64,000 nt of DNA from Pontitalea aquivivens (GCF_046507575.1 NZ_JBKFEY010000010.1:34661-98660), one strand, 5' to 3'. Shown: positions 49,583 through 57,595, counted from the stretch's first letter. Numbers and translations: made by a program. The notes: a model not told the origin generated them from the sequence alone.

Positions 49583-49860
49583 GCCGATATGCCATTGCAG
49601 AACACAACGGCATTTTCATGGTAGTCGTCGAGAGCGACCTTCTGCCGCCCGATCCGGGCGTGGTCGTTGTCCCGCTTCTTGTGGATTATCCGGCTGTCAA
49701 GCATCTGAACCCGGAAATCGTTCATGACGGTCGGCGCTTGGTGATGGCCACCAGACTGATCGCGTCGGTGCGCCGTGGCAGCCTGCGCGAGGTCGGTAGT
49801 GTTGCAGATCAAGCCGATCGGATCACCCGCGCGATCGATGTCTTGATGGCAGGTGTGTGA
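49579..49860 (+). CDS. ccdB: CcdB-type toxin
   Basis: About 93 residues from a TTG at 49579 overlapping the antitoxin stop (TTGA). NGIFMVVVESDLLPPDPGVVVVPLL, VKHLNPEIVHDGRRLVMATRLIASV and IDVLMAGV follow CcdB closely; CcdB poisons DNA gyrase. The C-terminus is slightly shorter than the plasmid-F protein. A longer frame from ATG 49510 runs through ccdA and is rejected. Confidence 0.82.
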   Translation: MSRYAIAEHNGIFMVVVESDLLPPDPGVVVVPLLVDYPAVKHLNPEIVHDGRRLVMATRLIASVRRGSLREVGSVADQADRITRAIDVLMAGV

Positions 49861-50297
49861 GGCGACGGTTAGGTTTTCGCCTGTCAACCCCTTTCGTGCA
49901 AGTGAGACACTTTTCGGTGAGACACCGGAAAGCAAGACAGATGTCGAGCGAGACGCTATAAAACAGATAAGATGACCGTCGTGTGGCTGCGAGAGCAGTT
50001 GCAGTTTGAACGGGTTTGTGGGGGTGTAACTGGTGACCGGTTGCCAGAAAAAACTGTCTCTGGTCGTTTTCGTGAGACACGCAACCCATTGAAATTGAAT
50101 GGGTCCCTCCTGTTTGTAACCGTATTCGGGGGGGCGAGGCGCGAGGGTTTCCCAGTGACACTCCTGAAAAAACCCGTTTCGTTTCGCTTCGAAGCGAACC
50201 CCAAGAAAACAAAGGCCTGACGGCCTGACAAAACCTGCCTGAACCGAAACGGGGATCCGACCCCATTTCGCTTCGCACGCTTCCCAAGGACATCATC
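49861..50297. other. 437-bp intergenic region with repeated GTGAGACAC and a palindrome
   Basis: GTGAGACAC occurs at 49902, 49917 and 50072. A perfect 16-bp palindrome TTCGCTTCGAAGCGAA is at 50183-50198, and TTTCGCTTCGC recurs near 50266. A frame for an 82-residue protein (49972-50220) exists, but its codon use is unlike the neighbours and it lacks a family, so I do not call it. Likely a regulatory region for the methyltransferase or a binding-site cluster. Confidence 0.5.
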
Positions 50298-51530
50298 ATG
50301 GACGTCGTCGACCTGCCGCTCGAGCAGATCATTCCCTATGCGCGCAACCCGCGCCGCAACGAGCAGGCGATTGCGACGGTGGCGGCGTCGATCCAAGAAT
50401 TTGGCTGGCGCCAACCCATCGTCGTGGACGAGGCGATGGTGGTTCTCGCTGGGCACACCCGGCTCGAAGCGGCCCGCAAGCTCGGCTTTAAGACCGCGCC
50501 GGTGCATGTCGCCAAGGGGCTGACCGTCAGCCAGGCGCGGGCCTTCCGGATCATGGACAACCGCTCCAACGAGAATGCCGAGTGGGACAAGGACCTGCTG
50601 AACCTCGAACTGGCGGACCTGCTGGAGGCGGATTTCGACCTCGGGCTTACGGGCTTCACCGACGACGAGTTGAACGCGCTGATGTCGAGCCTCGAGGTGG
50701 GCACCGGCCCGCAGGAGGGTGAGGACGATGTTCCGGAAACCCCTGAGGATCCAATCAGCCGTCCTGGCGACCTCTGGATCCTTGGCAACCACCGGCTGCT
50801 CTGCGGCGACAGCACGGTCGCCACGGATGTCGAGCGCCTGCTTGGCACGGTCAAACCGCTGCTGATGGTGACCGATCCGCCCTATGGTGTGGAATACGAT
50901 CCGAGCTGGCGTAACCAGGCTGGCGCGGCCAGGACAAAACGCACCGGCAAGGTGCTGAATGATGATCGGGCGGACTGGCGTGAGGCCTGGGCCCTGTTCC
51001 CCGGCGATGTCGCCTATGTCTGGCACGGGGCGCTGCACGCTGCCACGGTCGCCGAAAGCCTCGAGGTTGCGGGTTTCACCATCCGGTCCCAGATCATCTG
51101 GGCCAAGGATCGACTGGTTCTGAGCCGCGGGGATTATCACTGGCAACATGAGCCCGCTTGGTATGCCGTGCGTAAATCCGGCAAGGGCCATTGGGCGGGG
51201 GACCGCAAGCAGACCACGCTCTGGCAGATTGCCAACAAGGATCAGGACGAGAAAACCGTCCACGGGACGCAGAAGCCGGTGGAATGCATGCGCCGGCCGA
51301 TCCTGAACAACTCAAGCCCGGGTCAGGCGGTCTATGAACCCTTCATGGGATCGGGCACGACGCTGATCGCGGCCGAAACCACGGGCCGCGTTTGCCTCGG
51401 CATTGAACTGAACCCGGCTTACGTCGATGTGGCGGTCAAGCGCTGGCAGAACTTCAGCGGGAAACAGGCTGTGCTTGAGGGCCACGACAAAACCTTCGAT
51501 GCGCTGCAGTCGGAGCGCATGGCCGAATGA
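50298..51530 (+). CDS. ParB-domain DNA methyltransferase (orphan, phage)
   Basis: A 410-residue fusion. Residues about 1-90 are a ParB/Srx-type nuclease-like domain (PLEQIIPYARNPRRNEQ, VLAGHTRLEAARKLGF). The C-terminal part is an N4/N6 amino methyltransferase with catalytic DPPYGVEYDPSW, then SAM-binding YEPFMGSGTTLIAAE and a C-terminal GIELNPAYVDVAVKRW; this motif order is the beta class. No restriction partner is present. Phages use such enzymes to evade host restriction or to time transcription. Confidence 0.92.
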   Translation: MDVVDLPLEQIIPYARNPRRNEQAIATVAASIQEFGWRQPIVVDEAMVVLAGHTRLEAARKLGFKTAPVHVAKGLTVSQARAFRIMDNRSNENAEWDKDLLNLELADLLEADFDLGLTGFTDDELNALMSSLEVGTGPQEGEDDVPETPEDPISRPGDLWILGNHRLLCGDSTVATDVERLLGTVKPLLMVTDPPYGVEYDPSWRNQAGAARTKRTGKVLNDDRADWREAWALFPGDVAYVWHGALHAATVAESLEVAGFTIRSQIIWAKDRLVLSRGDYHWQHEPAWYAVRKSGKGHWAGDRKQTTLWQIANKDQDEKTVHGTQKPVECMRRPILNNSSPGQAVYEPFMGSGTTLIAAETTGRVCLGIELNPAYVDVAVKRWQNFSGKQAVLEGHDKTFDALQSERMAE

Positions 51531-51793
51531 CCCAGTCCCGCAAGATGTCGCTGATCGAAGCGGTGACGAATGTCGCGGTGGGCTACGGCCTCGCGGTGGT
51601 CACGCAGATCATCGTGTTCCCGTGGTTCGGCCTGGAGGCCGCGCTCGGTGAGCATCTGACTATAGGCTTGGCGTTCGTCGCGGTATCCTTGGCGCGAGGG
51701 TATCTCCTGCGGCGACTGTTCGAAGGACTCAGGGTTGCCAATCGCCCCGGCGACCATGGCGGACATGCAGAACCTGCACAGACCCGTCGATGA
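51527..51793 (+). CDS. Small phage membrane protein (DUF7220-like)
   Basis: An 88-residue protein with two membrane segments (VAVGYGLAVVTQIIVFPWFG and LTIGLAFVAVSLARGYLL). It follows the methyltransferase with a 4-base overlap, an arrangement I recall from related prophages. Its 3' end overlaps the convergent ParE gene by 65 bp. Confidence 0.7.
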   Translation: MTQSRKMSLIEAVTNVAVGYGLAVVTQIIVFPWFGLEAALGEHLTIGLAFVAVSLARGYLLRRLFEGLRVANRPGDHGGHAEPAQTRR

Positions 51794-52040
51794 CGGCGTA
51801 GTAGACGCGCCAGCGCGTCGCCTTGCCGTGAAGCGCTCGGCGGATCGGTAGATCGAATTCACGCGCTTCTGGAGCAATCGGGTGTGCATCGGGCATCGCA
51901 CCGAGGGTGAGGATGGTGTCGCGGATGCCCGCCAGCCATTCATCCGCCGCCCTCGGGTTGCGATCCCGCAGCCAGATCCAGGATGTTGTGAGATCCTCCG
52001 CCGCGTTCGGCGTGATGATCACGGGTAACGGCGCGGTCAT
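51729..52040 (-). CDS. RelE/ParE-family toxin
   Basis: A 103-residue protein. AAEDLTTSWIWLRDRNPRAADEWL and the C-terminal RRALHGKATRWRVYYAVIDG with HVRHGRRGDWQP follow the ParE/RelE fold; these toxins act on gyrase or on ribosome-bound mRNA. It overlaps the antitoxin stop by 4 bp. Third toxin-antitoxin pair of the prophage. Confidence 0.87.
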   Translation of the reverse strand: MTAPLPVIITPNAAEDLTTSWIWLRDRNPRAADEWLAGIRDTILTLGAMPDAHPIAPEAREFDLPIRRALHGKATRWRVYYAVIDGSVQVLHVRHGRRGDWQP

Positions 52041-52312
52041 TTCGTTCGGGCAAGGCCATCGAAGAACTCGCCCGCCGCGGTGCCTTCACCGGCACGGGCC
52101 TGTGCCAGACCTTTGCGGATCCCCCCGACGGTTTCGGCATAATCGAGCTGGTCCTGCATCTCCTGCCAGGCAGCGGCATCTATCACGACGACCGAAGGTT
52201 TGCCGTTTACTGTCAGGATCTGCGGTCGGCCGGTCTCCTTGATCTGAGCGATCATGCGGGCGGAGTCGCGCTTGAACTCTGTCAAAGGGCTGATGTCCTT
52301 GGTGATGTTCAT
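52037..52312 (-). CDS. Phd/YefM-type antitoxin
   Basis: A 91-residue protein beginning MNITKDISPLTEFKRDSAR with IKETGRPQILTVNGKPSVVV, the Phd/YefM DNA-binding fold, and a helical C-terminus. GGGAGCCC stands before ATG 52312. Partner of the overlapping ParE gene. The longer frame from 52420 is not needed. Confidence 0.88.
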   Translation of the reverse strand: MNITKDISPLTEFKRDSARMIAQIKETGRPQILTVNGKPSVVVIDAAAWQEMQDQLDYAETVGGIRKGLAQARAGEGTAAGEFFDGLARTK

Positions 52313-52385
52313 GGTGGGCTCCCGGCGCGCATTGAATTCAGTGTAAATATAGCACTTCTTTCGATGCGCGTCGAGATCCAAGGCC

Positions 52386-52874
52386 TCAGGCCAGATGGTA
52401 TACCCGTCCCCGGTTCTCAACCTTCGCCGAGATCACATCGAGGCCGAGCTTTTTCTTAAGGATGCCCGACAGAGCTCCTCGAAGCGAGTGTGGTTGCCAA
52501 GATGTCGCCTCGGCCATTTCCTCGATAGTGGCTCCGCCTTCGCGGCGTAGCATGGCGATCAGCGTGGTGATCTTGGTCTGCCGCTCGTTCGGTGCGTTGT
52601 CCTTCGGCTGGTCATCGATCAGCGGCTTCGTTTGCGCGGTTGGCTCCGCAGGGGTGGGGGTTTGGGGATTGATGGTCATGACCCAGCGGGCTCCTTCGGG
52701 TTTGGCGACGGGATAGGGTTGGGACGGCTGTTTCTGGAGCCGGATACTGGCCACAGGACCCTTGACGATGATCTGACGCTTGGGGGGAGCGGGCTTGATC
52801 GGGCATAATGCGGTGCCGGAGAGCAGGGCACCAGGCCGTCTGTGCTGACGATGCAATGGGCGCAGCTCGATCAT
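52386..52874 (-). CDS. DUF3489-domain protein
   Basis: A 162-residue protein. The C-terminal half (ERQTKITTLIAMLRREGGAT, IEEMAEATSWQPHSLRGALS, GILKKKLGL then GRVYHLA) is DUF3489, a winged-helix-like domain common in Rhodobacterales and phage elements. The N-terminal half is basic and low-complexity. GGAGGACA precedes ATG 52874 and overlaps the stop of the upstream gene. Confidence 0.8.
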   Translation of the reverse strand: MIELRPLHRQHRRPGALLSGTALCPIKPAPPKRQIIVKGPVASIRLQKQPSQPYPVAKPEGARWVMTINPQTPTPAEPTAQTKPLIDDQPKDNAPNERQTKITTLIAMLRREGGATIEEMAEATSWQPHSLRGALSGILKKKLGLDVISAKVENRGRVYHLA

Positions 52875-53113
52875 TCTGTGTCCTCCATCGCGGCAGTCAC
52901 CGCGAAATGTTGTACCCAGCCGGTCAGGTATGGCAGCCCCGCGGGGATGCCCTCCGAGCGTTCTGTGGCGCGGTCGATACGCCAGCCCTGCCAGCGGAGG
53001 ATCGCGGCGGCGATGGCAGGCTCGAGCGCGATCTTGCAGCCGGTCATGTTGCCGACGACATCGTCGGCGAAATGGCGACCGATGCGGCTGGGCAAGATGG
53101 GGTGCGTGGTCAT
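52871..53113 (-). CDS. Small hypothetical phage protein
   Basis: An 80-residue protein (MTTHPILPSRIGRHFADDVVG start) without a known family. GGAGGGC is before ATG 53113, and both ends overlap neighbouring genes by 4 bases, which supports translation as part of a minus-strand operon. Confidence 0.6.
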   Translation of the reverse strand: MTTHPILPSRIGRHFADDVVGNMTGCKIALEPAIAAAILRWQGWRIDRATERSEGIPAGLPYLTGWVQHFAVTAAMEDTE

Positions 53114-53391
53114 TGGCCCGCCCTCCATTCGATCCAGCCGCTTTGTGCGAACACATAGGTGTGGGAGAAATCGCAGTGGGGCTCGGGATAGACGATTGGC
53201 GCGCGCGGCGGGTCGAAGCAGTCCAGCGCCTCAGCGGTGACCTGCCGGATCTCGCGGGCGGCGAGGATGTCCTCGGGCGTCCATGCAGCCAGTGCGGGCA
53301 GCATGTGCTCGGGGTAGCCGTCGAAATGCGTGTAGATATGGGCCCATTCCTCGGGGCCAATCTGGATGGCGATCTGCGCACGCGTGCTCAT
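53110..53391 (-). CDS. Small hypothetical phage protein
   Basis: A 93-residue protein with STRAQIAIQIGPEEWAHIYT and THFDGYPEHMLPAL, a pattern of conserved mobile-element proteins of unknown role. GAGGGCG precedes ATG 53391. Confidence 0.65.
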   Translation of the reverse strand: MSTRAQIAIQIGPEEWAHIYTHFDGYPEHMLPALAAWTPEDILAAREIRQVTAEALDCFDPPRAPIVYPEPHCDFSHTYVFAQSGWIEWRAGQ

Positions 53392-53401
53392 CGACGCGCC
53401 C

Positions 53402-53623
53402 TCAAATCAGCTGGAGGCTGGCGAGCAGGGTGCTGGCAGCAGCGAGCTGGCTGGTCGGCAGTTCGATCTTGATGTGCGAGATCACGTCGGAGGCTTCGGC
53501 CATGATCCCGGCGTCGTGCAGCTCGGCCTCGATGACTTCGGCCACTGCGTCGGGGCGCGAGCAGTCGAGATGCTCCGGCAGGGCAGCGTGATCGATGCGG
53601 ATGGTGGTGATAGCCATGGTCAT
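53402..53623 (-). CDS. Small hypothetical phage protein
   Basis: A 73-residue acidic protein (RIDHAALPEHLDCSRPDAVA) with no recognised domain. GAGGAC lies about 9 bases before the ATG. Same minus-strand cluster. Confidence 0.5.
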   Translation of the reverse strand: MTMAITTIRIDHAALPEHLDCSRPDAVAEVIEAELHDAGIMAEASDVISHIKIELPTSQLAAASTLLASLQLI

Positions 53624-53635
53624 GCGCGTGCGTCC

Positions 53636-53818
53636 TCAGCTTTGTTGGTCGATCATGGCGAGGATGGCGACGGCCATGCCGCCCAGATACTCGCTGCGGC
53701 GGAAGACGATCTCGTCGATCGCGTTCCCGGTGGTGATCGTGGGGTCGACGGCCAGGTCAGCAGCCATGTGGGGAAGCAGGCGGGTGGCGGCTTCGTTGTA
53801 GCGTTCGGCGAGGGTCAT
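53636..53818 (-). CDS. Small hypothetical phage protein
   Basis: A 60-residue helical protein (MTLAERYNEAATRLLPHMAA). GGAG is about 6 bases before ATG 53818. First gene of the minus-strand cluster, divergent from the terminase operon. Confidence 0.5.
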   Translation of the reverse strand: MTLAERYNEAATRLLPHMAADLAVDPTITTGNAIDEIVFRRSEYLGGMAVAILAMIDQQS

Positions 53819-53930
53819 GGGGGCTCCATGGATGCGTTGTTTGATGCGGTTAGATTCGCTCTTCTGGGCTGCTTAATCCAGAATAATCGCTGTAATTACA
53901 TGGCTTTGATAGGGGCCTGGGGATCACTTC

Positions 53931-54527
53931 ATGTCGACAGCGACCCAACCCATCGGTGTGATCGCGCGACTTCTGGATCTCTCGGAGCGCAGGGTCCAGC
54001 AGCTGAGCCGGGAAGGCGTGATCCCGAAGGCGGAGCGTGGCCAGTATGATCTGATCGGCTCGGTCCGCGGCTATGTCCGCTATCTGCGTGATCAGGCGCT
54101 AAAGGCGCAGGCGGGCGCACCAGACTATGCCGCTGAACGCGCACGCTTCATCCGGGCGCGGGCAGACCTCGCCGAGATGGAGGCCGAAGAAAAGCGCCGT
54201 TCTCTGATTGCCGCCGAACAGATTGAGGCGGCCTGGATCGCGGTGTTGGCGCTCTTGCGCACCAGGCTGCTGGCCCTGCCAGACAGGCTGGCACCACAAG
54301 CTTTTGAACAATCAACCGTCGGAGACACCCGGAACCTGATCCGCGCCGCTATCCGCGAGGTGCTCGATGATCTCGCGCAGCCAGATATTGAACTTGAAGC
54401 CAAAATTGACCTTGCAGGGGTCACCGATCCTGAAGCGGACGGTGGGCAAAGCACTGGCAGTTCTGAAGCCACCGCCGGACCTGACCATCAGCGATTGGGC
54501 AGACCAGAACCGCCGTCTGAGCTCTGA
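53931..54527 (+). CDS. Phage terminase small subunit (Nu1-like)
   Basis: A 198-residue protein with an N-terminal winged helix-turn-helix (IARLLDLSERRVQQLSREGV) and helical middle (ARADLAEMEAEEKRRSLIAA), as in lambda Nu1 packaging proteins that recognise the cos or pac site. It begins the late operon. The last 35 residues, where the terminase large-subunit frame overlaps, are low-complexity and may be dispensable. Confidence 0.85.
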   Translation: MSTATQPIGVIARLLDLSERRVQQLSREGVIPKAERGQYDLIGSVRGYVRYLRDQALKAQAGAPDYAAERARFIRARADLAEMEAEEKRRSLIAAEQIEAAWIAVLALLRTRLLALPDRLAPQAFEQSTVGDTRNLIRAAIREVLDDLAQPDIELEAKIDLAGVTDPEADGGQSTGSSEATAGPDHQRLGRPEPPSEL

Positions 54528-54951
54528 GGCCAGCGCCGAGCCTGGGCAATGGCGCACCAGCCGCGCGGAATACCAGCGCGGGATCATGGAAGCGGTCTCT
54601 GATGCCGCCACCGAAACCGTCGTCATCATGTCCAGTTCACAGGTGGGCAAGGCGCTGGCGCTCGATACGCCGCTAGCGACGCCTACAGGCTGGACCACGA
54701 TGGCCGACGTTCAGGTGGGCGACATCCTTTTTGACGAAACTGGCGCGCCGTGCCGCGTCACGGGCGCCACGGATGTGATGCTCAATCGGAGCTGCTACCG
54801 CGTGCGGTTTTCGGACGGGAGTTCGATCATCGCCGATGCCGATCACCTTTGGGCGGTCGACAGCGACACACCAGCGCGCGCGCAAGACGCGATGAGGGAC
54901 ATGTTCCATGACGATCCACAGGGCGGTCCTGACGACGAAGGAGATTGCTGA
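54367..54951 (+). CDS. Terminase large subunit, N-terminal part, plus N-half of an intein
   Basis: 194 residues. Residues 1-95 are the start of a GpA-type (lambda-like) large terminase, with SSEASAEPGQWRTSRAEYQR and the first part of Walker A, MSSSQVGK. The frame then passes directly into intein sequence (ALALDTPLATPTGW, VGDILFD, DADHLWAV) and stops at 54951, before the endonuclease domain. The annotated ATG gives a 161-bp overlap with the small subunit; an in-frame GTG at 54442 could be the true start. On its own this piece cannot hydrolyse ATP. Confidence 0.85.
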   Translation: MISRSQILNLKPKLTLQGSPILKRTVGKALAVLKPPPDLTISDWADQNRRLSSEASAEPGQWRTSRAEYQRGIMEAVSDAATETVVIMSSSQVGKALALDTPLATPTGWTTMADVQVGDILFDETGAPCRVTGATDVMLNRSCYRVRFSDGSSIIADADHLWAVDSDTPARAQDAMRDMFHDDPQGGPDDEGDC

Positions 54952-55885
54952 AACTGCGCATTACTACGGCGCGAAAAAGCGGAACCGATACGCCATCCCT
55001 GTGGCCGGTGCGTTGCAGCTGCCCGAACAGGCATTGCCGATCCCGCCTTACGCCTTGGGCGTCTGGCTGGGGGACGGCCACAGCTACGGTTCACAGATTA
55101 CCTGCCATCAGGACGATCTGGAAATCGCCGACCATCTTCGCGCTTGCGGTATGGAGGTTGAGGTCAAGTCGAAGGACAAGCGGGTTCCTCATATCCTGAC
55201 TCTGAAGCCGTCGCTCCCTTGGCCTGACCACATTTGTCGCCGTGGGCATGACATGGATGTGCTGGGTCGCCACGGGAATGGGCAATGCGCGGAATGTGGG
55301 CGTCAGTTCTCGATGCAATGGAAGTACGGGCTTCCCGTTGATCCGGTTCTGGACGCCGGAAAGCCGTTCAGCCTGCGCCTTCGGGAAATGGGGCTGGCCA
55401 AGGATCGGAAGACGCCAGCAACCGGCAAACACATACCGCTGGTTTATCTGCGTGGGTCCATAGATCAGCGCCTGGCCCTCCTGCAGGGGCTGATGGACAC
55501 GGACGGCTATATCGCTGAATGCGGTCGCTGCGAGTTCATCACGGTTCATGCGCGTCTGGCCAAGGGCTTCGGCGAGCTTCTTGCCTCCTTGGGCATCAAG
55601 TTCTCGGCCGTGGACAAGCAGCCGACGGTGGTGATCGACGGCGAAAAGCGTCTTGGAAACCCCGCGACGCGGTTCTCGTTCATGATCTATGACGACACGC
55701 AGGTGTTTCGACTGGCGCGGAAGCGGGCGCGTCAGGTCTCGCGGGAGGGGCGGCGGACCACGGAAACCGAGCGCCGCCGCATTGTCGCCGTCGAGCCTGT
55801 GGAGAGCGTGCCGGTGCGCTGTATTCAGGTGGACAGCCCGAACCGGCTCTATCTGGCCGGGCGCACGATGATCCCGACGCATAAT
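54652..55885 (+). other. Class 3 intein with LAGLIDADG endonuclease, interrupted frame
   Basis: Inserted between Lys of Walker A (SQVGK) and Thr of the C-extein (TEM). First residue is Ala, not Cys or Ser. Block B has HLW (intein His65, Trp67), block F has VRCIQVDS (Cys at residue 305 of the downstream frame), and block G is IPTHN (Thr324, His325, Asn326): the W-C-T set of class 3 inteins, with a Thr +1 residue. LAGLIDADG motifs ALGVWLGDG and LLQGLMDTDG flank a Cys-rich insert. The 1,234-bp length is 411 codons plus one base, so the halves lie in different frames. Confidence 0.9.
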
Positions 55886-57595
55886 ACGGAGATGGTCAAC
55901 AACTGCGTAGGCTACCATATCGACCAGGACCCGGCGCCGATCATGGTGGTGATGCCGACCGAGCGGGACGCCGAAACCTGGTCGAAAGACCGCTTCTCGC
56001 CGATGGCGCGGGATACGCCGTGCTTGCAGGGCAAGATTGCAGATCCGCGTTCGCGGGATGGCAACAACAAGATCCTGCACAAGCGGTTCCCGGGAGGGCA
56101 TTTGACCATCGTCGGTGCCAACGCACCCTCGGGGCTGGCGAGCCGGCCGATTCGGCTTCTCTTGTGCGACGAGGTCGACCGCTATCCATTCAGCGCCGGC
56201 GCCGAGGGTGACCCGGTCAACCTCGCGAAAAAGCGAACGGTGACGTTCTGGAACCGCAAGATCGTGCTGGTCTCGACGCCGACGAACAAGGGCGCGAGCC
56301 GGATCGAGGCGGCGTTCGCGGAAAGCGACCAACGCCGGTTCTGGGTGCCGTGTCCTGCCTGCGGTCATGAGCAAATCCTGACCTGGGGGCAGGTGAAGTG
56401 GGACAAGAACGAAACTGGCGGCCACCGCCCGGAAACGGCGCGCTACCATTGCACAGACTGCGACGCCGCGTGGAAGGATGAAACCCGCTGGTCGGCAATC
56501 TCCAAGGGTCGCTGGATCGCGGACGCGCCATTCAATGGAACGGCTGGGTTCCATCTGAACGAGATCTATTCGCCCTGGGTGCGGCTCGAGGCCATGGCCA
56601 AGGCGTTTCTGTCTGCGCGTGCAGGCGGGGATGAGACGATGAAGACCTTCGTCAACACCTCACTCGGCGAGACCTGGATAGAAAGCGGCGAGGCGCCGGA
56701 CTGGCAGCGACTGCAGGGGCTGAAGGAAGATTGGCGCGCGGGCACGGTGCCGGCGGGCGGGCTGTTCTTGACTGCGGGCGCAGATGTCCAAAAGGACAGG
56801 ATCGAGGTCGATGTCTGGGCCTGGGGCCGGCGGCTGCAAAGCTGGCTCATTGATCACATCGTCATCGAGGGCGGCCCGGGAGATCCGGCGTGCTGGCAAA
56901 AACTCAGCGACCTCTTGGGGCGGAGTTGGCTCCACGACAGTGGTGCGGTGATGAATGTGTCGAAGCTTGCGATCGACACGGGCTATGAGACGGCGGCTGT
57001 CTACGCCTGGGCGCGACAGATGGGGTTCGGACAGGTGGCGCCGGTGAAAGGCCTCGAGGGGTTCAATCGCGCAAGCCCGGTGACGGGACCAACGTTTGTC
57101 GATGCGACGATCGGGGGCAAGAGGCTTCGCCGAGGGGCCCGACTTTGGACGGTGGCTACCTCGACCTTCAAGGCAGAGACATATCGCTTCCTGCGGCTTG
57201 ATCCGCCGGAAACCAGCCTGGCAGAGGGGGAGGTCTTTCCTCCGGGCTTTCTTCATCTGCCGGGTTGGGTCGATGCGGAATGGTTGAAGCAACTGACGGC
57301 CGAGCAATTGGTGACGGTCAAGAACAAGCGCGGCTTCGCCAAGTTGGAGTGGCAAAAGCTCAGGGAGCGCAACGAGGCGCTTGATACCCGGGTCTATGCC
57401 CGGGCGGCTGCGTGGATCCTGGGTGCGGATCGGTGGTCCGAGGCGCAATGGGGCGCGATGGAAGAGGGGCTTGGAAGGGGAATGGGCAGGTCTCTGCCGT
57501 CCCGTGCAGCCCCGACCGTAGAGGGATCATCCGGGCAAGGTGTGGCGCCAAAGGCGGATCGTTGGGTGCGCCGGAGGGGTGGCAGCTGGCTTTGA
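54908..57595 (+). CDS. C-half of the intein plus terminase large subunit C-terminal part
   Basis: 895 residues. Residues 1-326 are intein (endonuclease and C-terminal splicing domain). Residues 327-895 are GpA terminase: rest of Walker A (TEM), Walker B LLLCDEVDRYP, coupling motif VLVSTPTNKG, a zinc site CPACGHEQ with HCTDCDAAW, and nuclease acids ADVQKDRIEVD and AIDTGY. ATG 54908 has GAGGG centred about 10 bases upstream, spacing good enough for independent start inside the upstream gene. The upstream frame has a stop at 54893, so this part cannot begin earlier without a frameshift. Confidence 0.85.
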   Translation: MTIHRAVLTTKEIAETAHYYGAKKRNRYAIPVAGALQLPEQALPIPPYALGVWLGDGHSYGSQITCHQDDLEIADHLRACGMEVEVKSKDKRVPHILTLKPSLPWPDHICRRGHDMDVLGRHGNGQCAECGRQFSMQWKYGLPVDPVLDAGKPFSLRLREMGLAKDRKTPATGKHIPLVYLRGSIDQRLALLQGLMDTDGYIAECGRCEFITVHARLAKGFGELLASLGIKFSAVDKQPTVVIDGEKRLGNPATRFSFMIYDDTQVFRLARKRARQVSREGRRTTETERRRIVAVEPVESVPVRCIQVDSPNRLYLAGRTMIPTHNTEMVNNCVGYHIDQDPAPIMVVMPTERDAETWSKDRFSPMARDTPCLQGKIADPRSRDGNNKILHKRFPGGHLTIVGANAPSGLASRPIRLLLCDEVDRYPFSAGAEGDPVNLAKKRTVTFWNRKIVLVSTPTNKGASRIEAAFAESDQRRFWVPCPACGHEQILTWGQVKWDKNETGGHRPETARYHCTDCDAAWKDETRWSAISKGRWIADAPFNGTAGFHLNEIYSPWVRLEAMAKAFLSARAGGDETMKTFVNTSLGETWIESGEAPDWQRLQGLKEDWRAGTVPAGGLFLTAGADVQKDRIEVDVWAWGRRLQSWLIDHIVIEGGPGDPACWQKLSDLLGRSWLHDSGAVMNVSKLAIDTGYETAAVYAWARQMGFGQVAPVKGLEGFNRASPVTGPTFVDATIGGKRLRRGARLWTVATSTFKAETYRFLRLDPPETSLAEGEVFPPGFLHLPGWVDAEWLKQLTAEQLVTVKNKRGFAKLEWQKLRERNEALDTRVYARAAAWILGADRWSEAQWGAMEEGLGRGMGRSLPSRAAPTVEGSSGQGVAPKADRWVRRRGGSWL

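Noticed and set aside
49972..50220. 82-residue open frame between ccdB and the methyltransferase
   Set aside because: No family, poor codon use, and it spans a palindrome and direct repeats; better seen as a regulatory region.
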